Shown here: one piece after another, positions 26,894 through 35,660 of the stretch | Layout of the letters: every line of letters starts with the position of its first letter | Position numbering within the stretch: the first letter of the stretch is position 1 | DNA from: Flavobacterium denitrificans DSM 15936 | GTDB lineage: Bacteria > Bacteroidota > Bacteroidia > Flavobacteriales > Flavobacteriaceae | Reading direction: 5' to 3' | Assembly: GCF_000425445.1 (NCBI RefSeq) | Contig: NZ_AUDL01000008.1 | Coordinates: 186,001 to 250,000, forward strand | Length of the DNA: 64,000 nt | Notes under the pieces: generated by a model | The model's input: the letters and a program-made list of their open reading frames with translations, nothing else | What the model was told of the DNA's origin: nothing | Database searches by the model: none | Made by a program: the position numbers and the translations under genes

Positions 26894-27478
26894 TTAGATT
26901 AATCCTAAAATTTTGCCATAAGCAATGGCCGCTTTATGTACTTGAACGGCCCAATCTTCTGCGGCGTTATCATCGGCTCCGTCAGAAATATATTTTAAGC
27001 ATAAAAAGGGAATATTTTCTTTCATGGCGATCATGGCTAATGCGTAAGCTTCCATATCGACAACATTGTACGCATCTGAGCAATGTTCCATTTCGAAGTT
27101 ATCGCCAGTTCCGCAGATTCCTTCCGTCAAATTATCCATTTTCAAACCATATTCTAAAACTGGAGGCAAACCAGACAATGGTGTCTCATATAATGCAAAA
27201 CCCAATCCACGAACATCCATATCTCGTTGAACAAATTTGGTACAGCAAACTACTTCTCCTTTTTGAAAACAACTGCTTCCAGCCGAACCAAGATTTATAA
27301 TTATAGAAGGTTTTTTATTTTGAATCGCTTTTGATAATTCATAAGAAGCATTCACTTTTCCGATTCCTGTAAATACAACATTATTTTCTTTAAAAACTTC
27401 TGCCGCTTCAGACTCAAGTGCAAAACAGAATAATATATCTTCAACGGCAAAAGATTCTGTTTGATTAATTTTTATCAT
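26894..27478 (-). CDS. nucleosidase (nucleoside phosphorylase / MTA-SAH nucleosidase superfamily)
   Basis: 194 residues from the Met at 27478 (MIKINQTESF); a longer frame begins at 27511 but adds an atypical basic N-terminus. Superfamily features: VVFTGIGKVNASYELSKAI near residue 35, IINLGSAGSSCFQKGEVV as the phosphate/ribose loop region, and the YNVVDMEAYALAMIA segment with the conserved Glu that binds the ribose hydroxyls, then KYISDGADDNAAEDW with the catalytic-type Asp. It should cleave the N-glycosidic bond of a purine nucleoside such as 5'-methylthioadenosine. Substrate is not determined by sequence here. Shorter than usual MTA/SAH nucleosidases (about 230). Confidence 0.82.
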   Translation of the reverse strand: MIKINQTESFAVEDILFCFALESEAAEVFKENNVVFTGIGKVNASYELSKAIQNKKPSIIINLGSAGSSCFQKGEVVCCTKFVQRDMDVRGLGFALYETPLSGLPPVLEYGLKMDNLTEGICGTGDNFEMEHCSDAYNVVDMEAYALAMIAMKENIPFLCLKYISDGADDNAAEDWAVQVHKAAIAYGKILGLI

Positions 27479-27563
27479 GAGTAACTTTAATTTTCGTTGG
27501 CAAAAATACATTTAAAATTATGTAGCTGTTGCAAAAAAGTTACTACAGTTTTTTTTAAAATAG

Positions 27564-27598
27564 AAAACCTCCAAAATCAAAATGACTTTGAAGGTTTT
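27564..27598 (-). terminator. hairpin terminator of the GH2/GH3/SusCD operon
   Basis: Stem AAAACCTCCAAA / TTTGAAGGTTTT (one G-U pair on the transcript) just past the GH2 stop at 27621, with T-rich sequence following on the minus strand. Confidence 0.65.
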
Positions 27599-27620
27599 GC
27601 ATTTTATTTAAACTTCATGT

Positions 27621-29423
27621 TTACTTATATTCTTCTTCTTTTTGTTCGTACCAGCTTTTCATCACATAAAAAGCTTTCTTTTTAATTCCTTGATCTGAAA
27701 TCAATCCTTTACGATTAAAGAAATCCTGAATATTTGGCAACTGTCTTCTTGGCGATTTAAAATCAACCAAAATCCAAGGAGAAACTCCAGCTAAACCTTC
27801 AATCCTGTTGAACATTTGCGTGTTTTGAATGTATAATTCTTCTTGATATTCTTCGTTCCAGCGTTCTTTTTTGTCTCCGTGAAGACCTTGTAAAGCTTCA
27901 CCTCCAAACTCACTGATAATAACTGGTTTGTTATACGGAATTACCCATGTCATATCCTTGCAAGATTCATTTGTTCCTCGGTACCATCCTAAATACTGGT
28001 TGAAACTCACAATATCTACGTATTCATTCATATTATCATGAAGCGTGTTGACATTGTTTGGGCTTTTTGTAACTTCCATTGCCATACTAATCAAGCGAGA
28101 ATTATCCTGCGTACGGGCATACTTTGCCAATTTGCTTAGAAAAATATCGCGGTCATCACCATGTGGTGTTTCATTTGCAATCGACCAAATTACGATACCG
28201 CAACGGTTTTTATCTCTGTAAATCATATCATGCAATTGACGCTCTGCATTAGCATAAGTATCAGGATTTGTCCAAGAAATGGTCCAATAAACTGGAACTT
28301 CTGACCAAATCATCAAACCCATTTTCTCCGCTTCTTTTACCATATTTTCATTGTGCGGATAATGCGCCAGACGAACATAATTACAGCCTAATTCTTTCGC
28401 CCAAGTCAGCAATGTATGGGCATCATCTGTCGACCATGCTCTTCCTGATCTAAAAGGGGCTTCTTCATGAATGCTGATACCACGCAAAAAGACTTTTTTC
28501 CCATTTAATAGAATTTCTTTTCCTTTAGTTTCTATAGTTCGAAACCCTATTTGATCGGCTATATTTTCGTCAGCTTTGCTGATGGTTACGTCATATAACT
28601 TTGGTTTTTCTGGTGTCCATAAAACTGGATTGGCTTTGATTTCAAAATAAGCCATCCCTTTAGCATCAGTCATAACGTTTTTTTTGATTTTCAATTCTGG
28701 AATTGAAACTAAAACAGACTGATTTCCACTTTGACTATTCAATTTTACCCAACCTGAAATTTTCCCTTTTTCTTTTTTGTCCAATTGAATCAGATAATCT
28801 TCAATATAGGTATTTGGAACTTGCGCTAAAGTCACATCTCTTGTAATGCCACCGTAATTCCACCAATCCATATTTACGGTTGGCACATTGTCTTTATGGC
28901 GTTTGTTATCAACTTTTACAACTACGAAATTATTTCCGTCAACTAACAAATCGGTTACATCAAAATTAAAAGGGGTATAACCGCCCACGTGTGTTCCAGC
29001 CAATTTTCCGTTTACATAAACTTTCGCATCATAATTAACCGCACCAAAGTGAAGAATTCCTTTGCTTTTAGCCTCTTTTTTATAATTAAAATCTTTTTGA
29101 AACCAAACCGTTCCTTCGTAAAAGAACAATCTTTGATCTTTCGAATTCCAATCAGACGGAATATTCATAACAGCTGAAGTCGCAAAGTTATATTCGGTTA
29201 AATCTGTAGTGTTGAATTTTTTGTTTTCGAAAAACCCGTTGTTTTTAAATGGCATTAAGCGGTAATCATAATAGCCATTTTCCAGTGGGTCTACAATGTA
29301 ACGCCATTGTCCGTTTAACGTAATATTGTTTCTGGCAGAAATATTAGAGACCAAAGGAACTTCCTGAGCCATTGCTTTTCCAAAGATCAGAAAAGTACAA
29401 CACAGCATTACAATTTTTTTCAT
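27621..29423 (-). CDS. GH2 glycoside hydrolase (beta-galactosidase/beta-glucuronidase-like)
   Basis: 600 residues with signal peptide (KAMAQ, residue 20). Domain order: jelly-roll sugar-binding domain (about 35-200; LFFYEGTVWFQKDF, GAVNYDAKVYVNGKLAGTHV), Ig-like domain (205-295), TIM barrel (300-600) with RGISIHEEAPFRSGRAWS, WSIANETPHGD (acid/base Glu418) and VIISEFGGEA (nucleophile Glu505). The compact three-domain form resembles beta-glucuronidases and small beta-galactosidases. Last gene of the PUL operon, so it would remove a terminal sugar from the oligosaccharides produced upstream. The exact sugar is not clear from motifs. Confidence 0.87.
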   Translation of the reverse strand: MKKIVMLCCTFLIFGKAMAQEVPLVSNISARNNITLNGQWRYIVDPLENGYYDYRLMPFKNNGFFENKKFNTTDLTEYNFATSAVMNIPSDWNSKDQRLFFYEGTVWFQKDFNYKKEAKSKGILHFGAVNYDAKVYVNGKLAGTHVGGYTPFNFDVTDLLVDGNNFVVVKVDNKRHKDNVPTVNMDWWNYGGITRDVTLAQVPNTYIEDYLIQLDKKEKGKISGWVKLNSQSGNQSVLVSIPELKIKKNVMTDAKGMAYFEIKANPVLWTPEKPKLYDVTISKADENIADQIGFRTIETKGKEILLNGKKVFLRGISIHEEAPFRSGRAWSTDDAHTLLTWAKELGCNYVRLAHYPHNENMVKEAEKMGLMIWSEVPVYWTISWTNPDTYANAERQLHDMIYRDKNRCGIVIWSIANETPHGDDRDIFLSKLAKYARTQDNSRLISMAMEVTKSPNNVNTLHDNMNEYVDIVSFNQYLGWYRGTNESCKDMTWVIPYNKPVIISEFGGEALQGLHGDKKERWNEEYQEELYIQNTQMFNRIEGLAGVSPWILVDFKSPRRQLPNIQDFFNRKGLISDQGIKKKAFYVMKSWYEQKEEEYK

Positions 29424-29446
29424 AGTTAAATCATTTAATTATTTTA

Positions 29447-29520
29447 GATTTCATCTGCGGGTCTGCTAAATCTTCGGAAAAAATTATTCGCTCGCAGATT
29501 TAGCAGATGGCGCAGATTTT
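29447..29520. repeat. inverted repeat with GCAGATTTAGCAGAT core
   Basis: Arms at 29447-29472 and 29496-29520 are imperfect inverted copies (core TCTGCTAAATCT / AGATTTAGCAGA). Related to the TCTGCGAGAGA/CGCAGATTTA elements at 59487-59568, so part of a dispersed intergenic repeat family. It directly abuts the stop of the gene ending at 29519. Confidence 0.7.
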
Positions 29521-30937
29521 AGTTTTTATTTTTTTTATCAAAATAACGCGTCAATTCGTAAGCGTTGTCATTAATCACTTTCATCTCTTTTAACAAAGGC
29601 AGATACGGTTCGAAATTACTGTTCACAATTCCTTTGTTTGAATCTCTGTTTGAATAATCTGTGCTTAAATCCTGTGGATCATTATCCATATATTTGAACC
29701 AATGCCAACCGACGCTATTTTTATTTTTAAGCAATTCCAATGTAAAGTTTTGATAAAAAAGCCCTCTTTCCTTTTGCGTGCGAACCAGCCAGCCCGCGCC
29801 TGTATTGTTTGGCAAACCAGAATCTTCTCCTTTAGTGTACCATTCTGTAATCAAAAATGGTTTACCTGCCCATTCTCCCCACTTGTTCATCAATTCCTGA
29901 TTGGGCTCCCATTTTCTGTAATGATTGATCGAAACAATATCCATATACTTTCCGGCAACTTTAAAAATCTCAGGATTGGTTAATTCTTGTTCTTTATCCT
30001 GATTGAAACGACATCCTAAATACATATGGTTCGGATCTGCTTTTCTAAGTGCTTCTGTTACCTTTTTCATATAGGTTTCAAAATAAAATGCTGTAAATGC
30101 CATTCTATCTTCCTTTGTAACATCGGCTAATGATGCATTAAATCCTTTTCTTTGATCTAACCACGTTTTCGCAGCGATATATCCCTGCTCATCTTTGGCC
30201 AATAAAGTTAAATGTTTATCTAATGCGTCGTTATACCAAGGAAGTTCGTTATCAGTAAAATAACCCATCAAATACTTATCATTTTTGTATTGAGAAACCT
30301 CTTGAACCGCTTTTTGGACATATGCGTCAAATTCTTTGTCAAAAACCATCACCAAATCAAAACGGTAATTTTGCCAACTGGCTTCTTTGTATTTTCCGCC
30401 GTATCTTTTAATATGATCTGAGTGATACATTCCCATTGGCGAAATAATTACGGTATAAACCAATGGATTTTCTGCATTTCGAACCAAGTCAACATTTGAC
30501 CATGCCCCCACGCCATTGAATCCGTTATTGCGCAATAATTCCGATTCCTGTTTTACCCAGTTTTCTTTGCTACCGTACTTTGCATCAAATGCTTTCTGCT
30601 GATTTACAGAACGTCCTGCATTAAAAACTGCAATTCCTTTGTAAATAAAAGGAAAACCTTCGGGATCAATAATCCACCATCTATTGTCTATTTTTTCGGT
30701 TCTAAAAAATCCTGTTGCTTCTTTCTGCCACATTTTAGAACCGCCATAAATCGAACCCGAGGTTATTTTTTTTGTTTTAAATCCAGGTAATTTATCAATT
30801 GTTTTGGCGTCATAAGCCACCCATTTTGGATCCAATGCATTTTGTCTGGCTTCGACTTTTTGGTACGTAATTTTATTCTGTGCATGTAGTGAAATCAGGC
30901 TTATAAAACAGAACAATACATAAATGGAATATTTCAT
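29519..30937 (-). CDS. clan-A glycoside hydrolase, agarase-like (GH50/GH158-like)
   Basis: 472 residues with a signal peptide (SLHAQ, residue 20). The N-terminus of the catalytic domain reads WWIIDPEGFPFIYKGIAVFN, a segment shared with GH50 beta-agarases and related clan-A families. GYFTDNELPW gives the candidate acid/base Glu231, and KPFLITEWYTKGED the candidate nucleophile Glu365; VGWHWFKYMDND lies near the end of the barrel. Automated tools often call such proteins agarases, but the neighbours (GH10, GH3, GH2) point to another beta-glycan, and a GH158-like endo-beta-1,3-glucanase is an alternative. Family assignment is uncertain; retaining clan-A hydrolase is safe. Confidence 0.75.
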   Translation of the reverse strand: MKYSIYVLFCFISLISLHAQNKITYQKVEARQNALDPKWVAYDAKTIDKLPGFKTKKITSGSIYGGSKMWQKEATGFFRTEKIDNRWWIIDPEGFPFIYKGIAVFNAGRSVNQQKAFDAKYGSKENWVKQESELLRNNGFNGVGAWSNVDLVRNAENPLVYTVIISPMGMYHSDHIKRYGGKYKEASWQNYRFDLVMVFDKEFDAYVQKAVQEVSQYKNDKYLMGYFTDNELPWYNDALDKHLTLLAKDEQGYIAAKTWLDQRKGFNASLADVTKEDRMAFTAFYFETYMKKVTEALRKADPNHMYLGCRFNQDKEQELTNPEIFKVAGKYMDIVSINHYRKWEPNQELMNKWGEWAGKPFLITEWYTKGEDSGLPNNTGAGWLVRTQKERGLFYQNFTLELLKNKNSVGWHWFKYMDNDPQDLSTDYSNRDSNKGIVNSNFEPYLPLLKEMKVINDNAYELTRYFDKKNKN

Positions 30938-31030
30938 TAAATTCGTTTTTTAATTATTTTTTGAGAAATCACAGGGCAGAGCAAAACTGCCCCGTAATTA
31001 CATAATAGTGTAATAAACAAGTGGAATGTC

Positions 31031-31930
31031 TTATTTAGACAAATAGATATGATCAATATCAAAAGTGTAATTGTTTAAAGCTCTTACGTCTTCTGGATCA
31101 ACGCTTCTTAATACTAATATGTCCTTGATTTTTGTTAAATCTAAAAGCGGATTTTGTTTTTTATAATCTGCAATTGGGATTTTAACCATGTTCCAACTCC
31201 CGTCTCTTTTCAATCCGTACAAATTGCTTGTCGCATCAAATTCTACATAACCAGTGTTAGAAGCATCTTTCATTCTGAATCTAATTTTACCCGTACTGCT
31301 TGTTCTTACCGCCATATTGATATAGGTGTAAGATGAAATGTCTGTGAAGTTTACAAACTGAAGAATTGCCATTGCCCATTTCGCTTCAGTTGCAGGAGCT
31401 GTTGCAGGAAGAGAAAAATTCCTGAATGCACCTTCATATCCATCAGTCGCAACTTCTTTGATTACAAACTGATTGCTCGAAACCCAGTTTAACACAGGAG
31501 CAGTTTTAGTAAAATCAGGATTTTCAGAATAAATTTTAAGAGCGTCAGCCGGAATAATGATTGGAGGCGTTGCAGGTGCTTCAACCTCAACTGTAAAGGT
31601 TTTCTTTTGAATTGTATTATCTACGTGCGTAATTTCAAGCGTTGTGGTAAAAGATCCTCCTTTGTTATATTTTACCTCAACATTCGGCTCGATTGAAACG
31701 CCAGGAGATCCCCCCTGAAAAGTCCATTTTATTGCACGTATTTTTGTAGACGAATCAGTATAGGTTACTGTTTCTCCTGCTTTGATTGAAGTATTTGTAG
31801 CAGTAGCCTCTATTGTCCCCTTTTTATAAAGATAGACTTCTCTCACATCTTCTTCACAAGAAAACAAAACGGCAAAAAGTACAAAAAGCAAATATTTCAA
31901 CTGTCCTATATGGTTTAATTTTATAGTCAT
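31031..31930 (-). CDS. PKD-domain surface glycan-binding lipoprotein
   Basis: 299 residues. Lipobox LFSCEEDV (Cys25) with acidic residues at +2 to +4, the flavobacterial surface-export pattern. A PKD domain is at about 40-115 (SIKAGETVTYTDSSTK, IRAIKWTFQGGSPG, TTTLEITHVDN). After a Pro-rich linker comes a beta-sandwich (about 130-299) with NMAVRTSSTGKIRFRMKDAS and SWNMVKIPIADY, resembling carbohydrate-binding modules. No catalytic motif. Position in the PUL after SusD, GH10 and GH3 fits a surface glycan-binding protein that holds the polymer for SusC/SusD. Confidence 0.82.
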   Translation of the reverse strand: MTIKLNHIGQLKYLLFVLFAVLFSCEEDVREVYLYKKGTIEATATNTSIKAGETVTYTDSSTKIRAIKWTFQGGSPGVSIEPNVEVKYNKGGSFTTTLEITHVDNTIQKKTFTVEVEAPATPPIIIPADALKIYSENPDFTKTAPVLNWVSSNQFVIKEVATDGYEGAFRNFSLPATAPATEAKWAMAILQFVNFTDISSYTYINMAVRTSSTGKIRFRMKDASNTGYVEFDATSNLYGLKRDGSWNMVKIPIADYKKQNPLLDLTKIKDILVLRSVDPEDVRALNNYTFDIDHIYLSK

Positions 31931-32008
31931 GATTTCAAATTTTTGGTTAATAATAGTTAGTTATAAAGTTTTTTTTTTGAGGCAAAAAAGACTTTCAATG
32001 ATTGTAAT

Positions 32009-34252
32009 TTATTTTAACACAAACTGTTTGGTTTGATTTCCGATTTGAACTTTAAAAGTTCCTTTTTCCGAAATCCACTTCAAATCGTTATTGACAAATT
32101 GCAAATCTTTTTGATTTAATTTAAAACGAACTGTTTTGGTTTCATTTGGTTCTAAAGCAATTTTCTCAAAACGTTTTAAAGCCTTTACTTCTGGCGTAAT
32201 ACTAGCATATAAATCACTTAAATAAAGCAAAACAGCTTCTTTTCCAGCCATTTTGCCCGTATTTGTAACCTCAACACTTACTGAAATTTCCTCGCCCGAA
32301 TTGATTTCTGTTTTATCCAATTGAAGATTTGAATACGTAAAAGTGGTATATGACAATCCCGTTCCAAATTCAAACTGTGGCTGATAACTTCTTTGGTATT
32401 TTGCATCATCATTCTGCTCGCTGTCGGCTAAACTTTCAGTGTATTTGCGATTGTATTTTTCTAATGAATTTGGGAATCTAGGATAGTTGTATGGCAGTCT
32501 TCCACTTGGATTCACTTCACCAAATAAAATAGCTGCCAATGCTCTTCCTCCTTCATTTCCGGGTAAATAACACTGAACAATAGCGTCCATTTTGTCCTCA
32601 AAATCACTAATTAATCGAGGTCTTCCTTCATTCAAAATTAAGATGATTGGTTTGTTTAATTTGGCTAGCGCCAAGGCCAGCTTAATCTGCGAGGCACTGA
32701 TATACAAACTCGTGATATCACCAGGTGTTTCAGTATAATTTTTCTCACCTAAACAGAGAACAATTTTCGAAGCATCTTTTGCTAACGCAACTGCTTTACT
32801 GATTTCCTCATCGTTTTCTAATGCTAAGTCAGCGCCTTTGGCGTACATTACATTTGTAGTTCCAGCTTTCTGCTGGATAGCTTCTAGAATTGTCATTTTA
32901 TCGGGAACCAATTCATCAGTTTTGTCTCCCTGCCAAGTGTAGGTCCATCCTCCGTTTAATGCAACCATACTGTTGGCTGTTGGTCCTGTAACCAGTATTT
33001 TTTCATTTTTATTTAAAGGAAGAATTGCATTTTTGTTTTTCAATAAAGTGATGGATTCTGCTGCGGCATTATAAGCTTCATTGATAAATTCAGCAGAACC
33101 AAATTTTGGATATAGCTTTGCATCGGCGAGAGTTCCTTCGAATAAATTCAATTCTATTTTCAACTTCAGGATTCGGCTTACGGCGTCATCAATACGCGAC
33201 ATCGGGACTTCTCCTTTATTTACCAAGTCTAACAAATCAATACAAAAAGAGTAATTTTCTGGAACCATGCTCATGTCTACTCCGGCCAAAACAGCAATTT
33301 TCACTGCTTCTCTATTCGTTTCAGCCACTTTATGACGTGTGTGCAGGTAAATAATATCTTTCCAGTCGGTTACTACAACGCCTTTAAAACCCAATTCTTT
33401 TTTCAAAACATCAGTAATCAAGTATTTGCTGGCATGAACAGGAGTTCCATTTATTTCACCTGAACTGATCATAACACTTTTTGCGCCAGCTTTAATTGCG
33501 GCTTCATAAATAGGAAGATCAAATTGTCTTAAAACACGTTCCGGAATGATACTTGGCGTTCTATCTTTTCCTGTGGTAGTGCTTCCGTATCCGATGAAAT
33601 GTTTCATACAAGAAGCAACTTGGTATTTTGAACTGATGTTTCCGCCTTCAAAACCATTTACCATCGCTTCTCCCATTCGGGATGTCAAATAGGTATCTTC
33701 ACCAAAAGATTCCCAGATTCTTGACCAAGCTGGATTTCTAGGTAAATCTAAATCTGGAGAAAACACCCACGGAATCGAGGATGCTCTTGTTTCATAAGCA
33801 GAAATTGAAGCGCCTTTTTTCACAATTTCAGTATTGAAAGTTGCCGCCATTCCAATTTGCTGTGGAAACAAAGTTGCTCCCATAGTATAACTTGCGCCAT
33901 GAATGGCATCGATTCCGTACAAAACTGGAATAGGTAGTCGGTTTTTGCTATTGGCATTATGAATCATGGTCATAATCTGCCTCCATTCTTTTGTATCCGG
34001 CGAATAGCGGTTTGGCGTATTCAATATCGAACCAATAAAATACTTCTGAATTCCTTCATTAAGTTTTGCAACACTTAGTCCTGGTTTTCCTTTTTCTTCA
34101 AAAGTGCCCAAAGTAATCTGAGTCATCTGCCCGATTTTTTCCTCTAGGGTCATTTTTGACAACAGTTCGGATATTTTTTTATCTGTTGCATTCTGCTGTG
34201 CTGTACTAAGTGCGCAGTAAAAAGCAAACAGTAATGTAATTGTTCTTTTCAT
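32009..34252 (-). CDS. GH3 beta-glucosidase-type exo-hydrolase
   Basis: 747 residues, signal peptide ending ALSTAQ. TIM-barrel domain first (LLSKMTLEEKIGQMTQITLG, YGIDAIHGASYTMGATLFPQ, SFGEDTYLTSRMG) with the nucleophile Asp296 in GVVVTDWKD. Then the alpha/beta sandwich (ESITLLKNKNAILPLNKNEK, LCLGEKNYTETPGDI) and a C-terminal fibronectin type III-like domain (FGTGLSYTTFTYSNL, VSVEVTNTGKMAGKEAVLLY). It would release glucose (or xylose) from the non-reducing end of oligosaccharides in the periplasm. Middle gene of the PUL operon, same strand. Confidence 0.93.
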   Translation of the reverse strand: MKRTITLLFAFYCALSTAQQNATDKKISELLSKMTLEEKIGQMTQITLGTFEEKGKPGLSVAKLNEGIQKYFIGSILNTPNRYSPDTKEWRQIMTMIHNANSKNRLPIPVLYGIDAIHGASYTMGATLFPQQIGMAATFNTEIVKKGASISAYETRASSIPWVFSPDLDLPRNPAWSRIWESFGEDTYLTSRMGEAMVNGFEGGNISSKYQVASCMKHFIGYGSTTTGKDRTPSIIPERVLRQFDLPIYEAAIKAGAKSVMISSGEINGTPVHASKYLITDVLKKELGFKGVVVTDWKDIIYLHTRHKVAETNREAVKIAVLAGVDMSMVPENYSFCIDLLDLVNKGEVPMSRIDDAVSRILKLKIELNLFEGTLADAKLYPKFGSAEFINEAYNAAAESITLLKNKNAILPLNKNEKILVTGPTANSMVALNGGWTYTWQGDKTDELVPDKMTILEAIQQKAGTTNVMYAKGADLALENDEEISKAVALAKDASKIVLCLGEKNYTETPGDITSLYISASQIKLALALAKLNKPIILILNEGRPRLISDFEDKMDAIVQCYLPGNEGGRALAAILFGEVNPSGRLPYNYPRFPNSLEKYNRKYTESLADSEQNDDAKYQRSYQPQFEFGTGLSYTTFTYSNLQLDKTEINSGEEISVSVEVTNTGKMAGKEAVLLYLSDLYASITPEVKALKRFEKIALEPNETKTVRFKLNQKDLQFVNNDLKWISEKGTFKVQIGNQTKQFVLK

Positions 34253-34353
34253 TTTAAATATTTTCTGAAGAATACAGAAGGTAGAGCATAGAAAAAAGAC
34301 TCTTTCAAATCTTATTTCTATTGTCTATTCTCTTTATTCTATTCTCTAAACTC

Positions 34354-35448
34354 CTATTTCAATCCGTCTAAAAATCCTTGATACGCAGGTTTTTTGTTAT
34401 AATCAGCATCTAAAAGCAATGGATACTCTTTTGAATGCCAAAAGGCCGTCAGCCATGTATATTTATCCGTTACGCCCCAAGTTGAAATAGCAAACTTTTG
34501 ATTCTGCGGCAATTCCTCATACATAGTAGTGATGTATTTGTACGTTTCTGCTTGCTTTTGATTTTCAGTATCATTAAACACATATGAATCCGATTTTCCA
34601 GTGTTGACTTTAATATCTAACTCAGAAATATGAATGAGCAATCCTGTTGAAGCCATATCGGTAAAACCGGTTTTCATGGTTTGTCTGTTAGTATCTGTTG
34701 CATAATGAAACTGATCACCTAAACCGTCAATCGGCACACCATTGGCTTTAAATCGCGCTACCATTTTTTTAATTGCGGTTCTTTTTCCTGCATCTAGAAC
34801 TACGCTATAATCATTGTAAAACAATTTCGCATCGGGATCTGCCGCTTTTGCATAGCGGAAACATCTTCCGTAAAATCCGATTGGATCTTTAAAAACAGGT
34901 TTAATTACAGCTTCATTTCTTAAAGCACCACCATCAGCAAAAACTTCATTCACTACGTCCCAACTTTTTACTTTTCCTTTGTAACGCCCTACAACATCGG
35001 TAATGTAAACTTTGACTTTTGCCTCAAATGCAATCGAATCGTATTGGGCTTTTTTGAACCATTCTGGAAAAGAGTCGTACCAAACCAAAGTATGCCCGTG
35101 AACTTCCATTTTATTCTCTTGGGCAAAACCCACCAAATAATCTGCAGCAGTATAATTGTATGCTGTTGACGAAGTCCAAATACTAGCCATTTTCATTTCA
35201 AATTCGGCTGTAATTTGATTGTAATGTTTTAAAACTGCATTTTTATAATTGGCTTCGTTTTGCAAATCCTTCATTTTGACTGCGGCACCAATTTTAAATT
35301 TTGCTTTTTCTTTTAAAGTCTGCGTAATCGGATTTGGATTGCCTGAACCGTCTTCATCAGCGTTTATAAAAACTACTTTTTCGTCGTTGCTGCAAGAAGC
35401 AAACATCAATACGGTAAGTATACCCAGAATATATTTTTTATTGATCAT
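34354..35448 (-). CDS. GH10 family endo-beta-xylanase-like lipoprotein
   Basis: 364 residues. Lipobox LMFASCSND (Cys19) suggests a surface-anchored endo-enzyme. GH10 barrel: KMEVHGHTLVWYDSFPEWF, KSWDVVNEVFADGG (acid/base Glu168), LFYNDY, LLIHISELDIKV (nucleophile Glu276), and ISTWGVTDKYTWL near the end. It departs from typical xylanases: the usual LVWH before the QxP loop is LVWY here, and the usual GxGxQxH strand reads GLGDQFHY. So the retaining mechanism is kept but subsite residues differ; the substrate may be xylan or another beta-glycan. Immediately follows SusD in the operon. Confidence 0.9.
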   Translation of the reverse strand: MINKKYILGILTVLMFASCSNDEKVVFINADEDGSGNPNPITQTLKEKAKFKIGAAVKMKDLQNEANYKNAVLKHYNQITAEFEMKMASIWTSSTAYNYTAADYLVGFAQENKMEVHGHTLVWYDSFPEWFKKAQYDSIAFEAKVKVYITDVVGRYKGKVKSWDVVNEVFADGGALRNEAVIKPVFKDPIGFYGRCFRYAKAADPDAKLFYNDYSVVLDAGKRTAIKKMVARFKANGVPIDGLGDQFHYATDTNRQTMKTGFTDMASTGLLIHISELDIKVNTGKSDSYVFNDTENQKQAETYKYITTMYEELPQNQKFAISTWGVTDKYTWLTAFWHSKEYPLLLDADYNKKPAYQGFLDGLK

Positions 35449-35548
35449 TGTGTCTGTTTTTAAATCCGGAAGTCAGTCAGGATTATTCCAACTTCCGGAT
35501 GGGTTATTACTAACTTTAACCTTAACTTTTTTGATTTTTTTTTAAACA

Positions 35549-35641
35549 GATAGAAACATAGCTTTACTTTGAACATAAAAGGTATTTCACTTATTCAAAT
35601 GCACATAGCTTTAACTATGAAAAAAGAAATATGTTTCTATC
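35549..35641. repeat. inverted repeat GATAGAAACATA / TATGTTTCTATC
   Basis: 12-bp perfect arms at 35549-35560 and 35630-35641 in the gap between SusD and the GH10 gene. Same family as 1771-1882. Might reduce read-through from SusC/SusD to the enzyme genes. Confidence 0.65.
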
Positions 35642-35660
35642 CATAAATCAGATTTTAACC

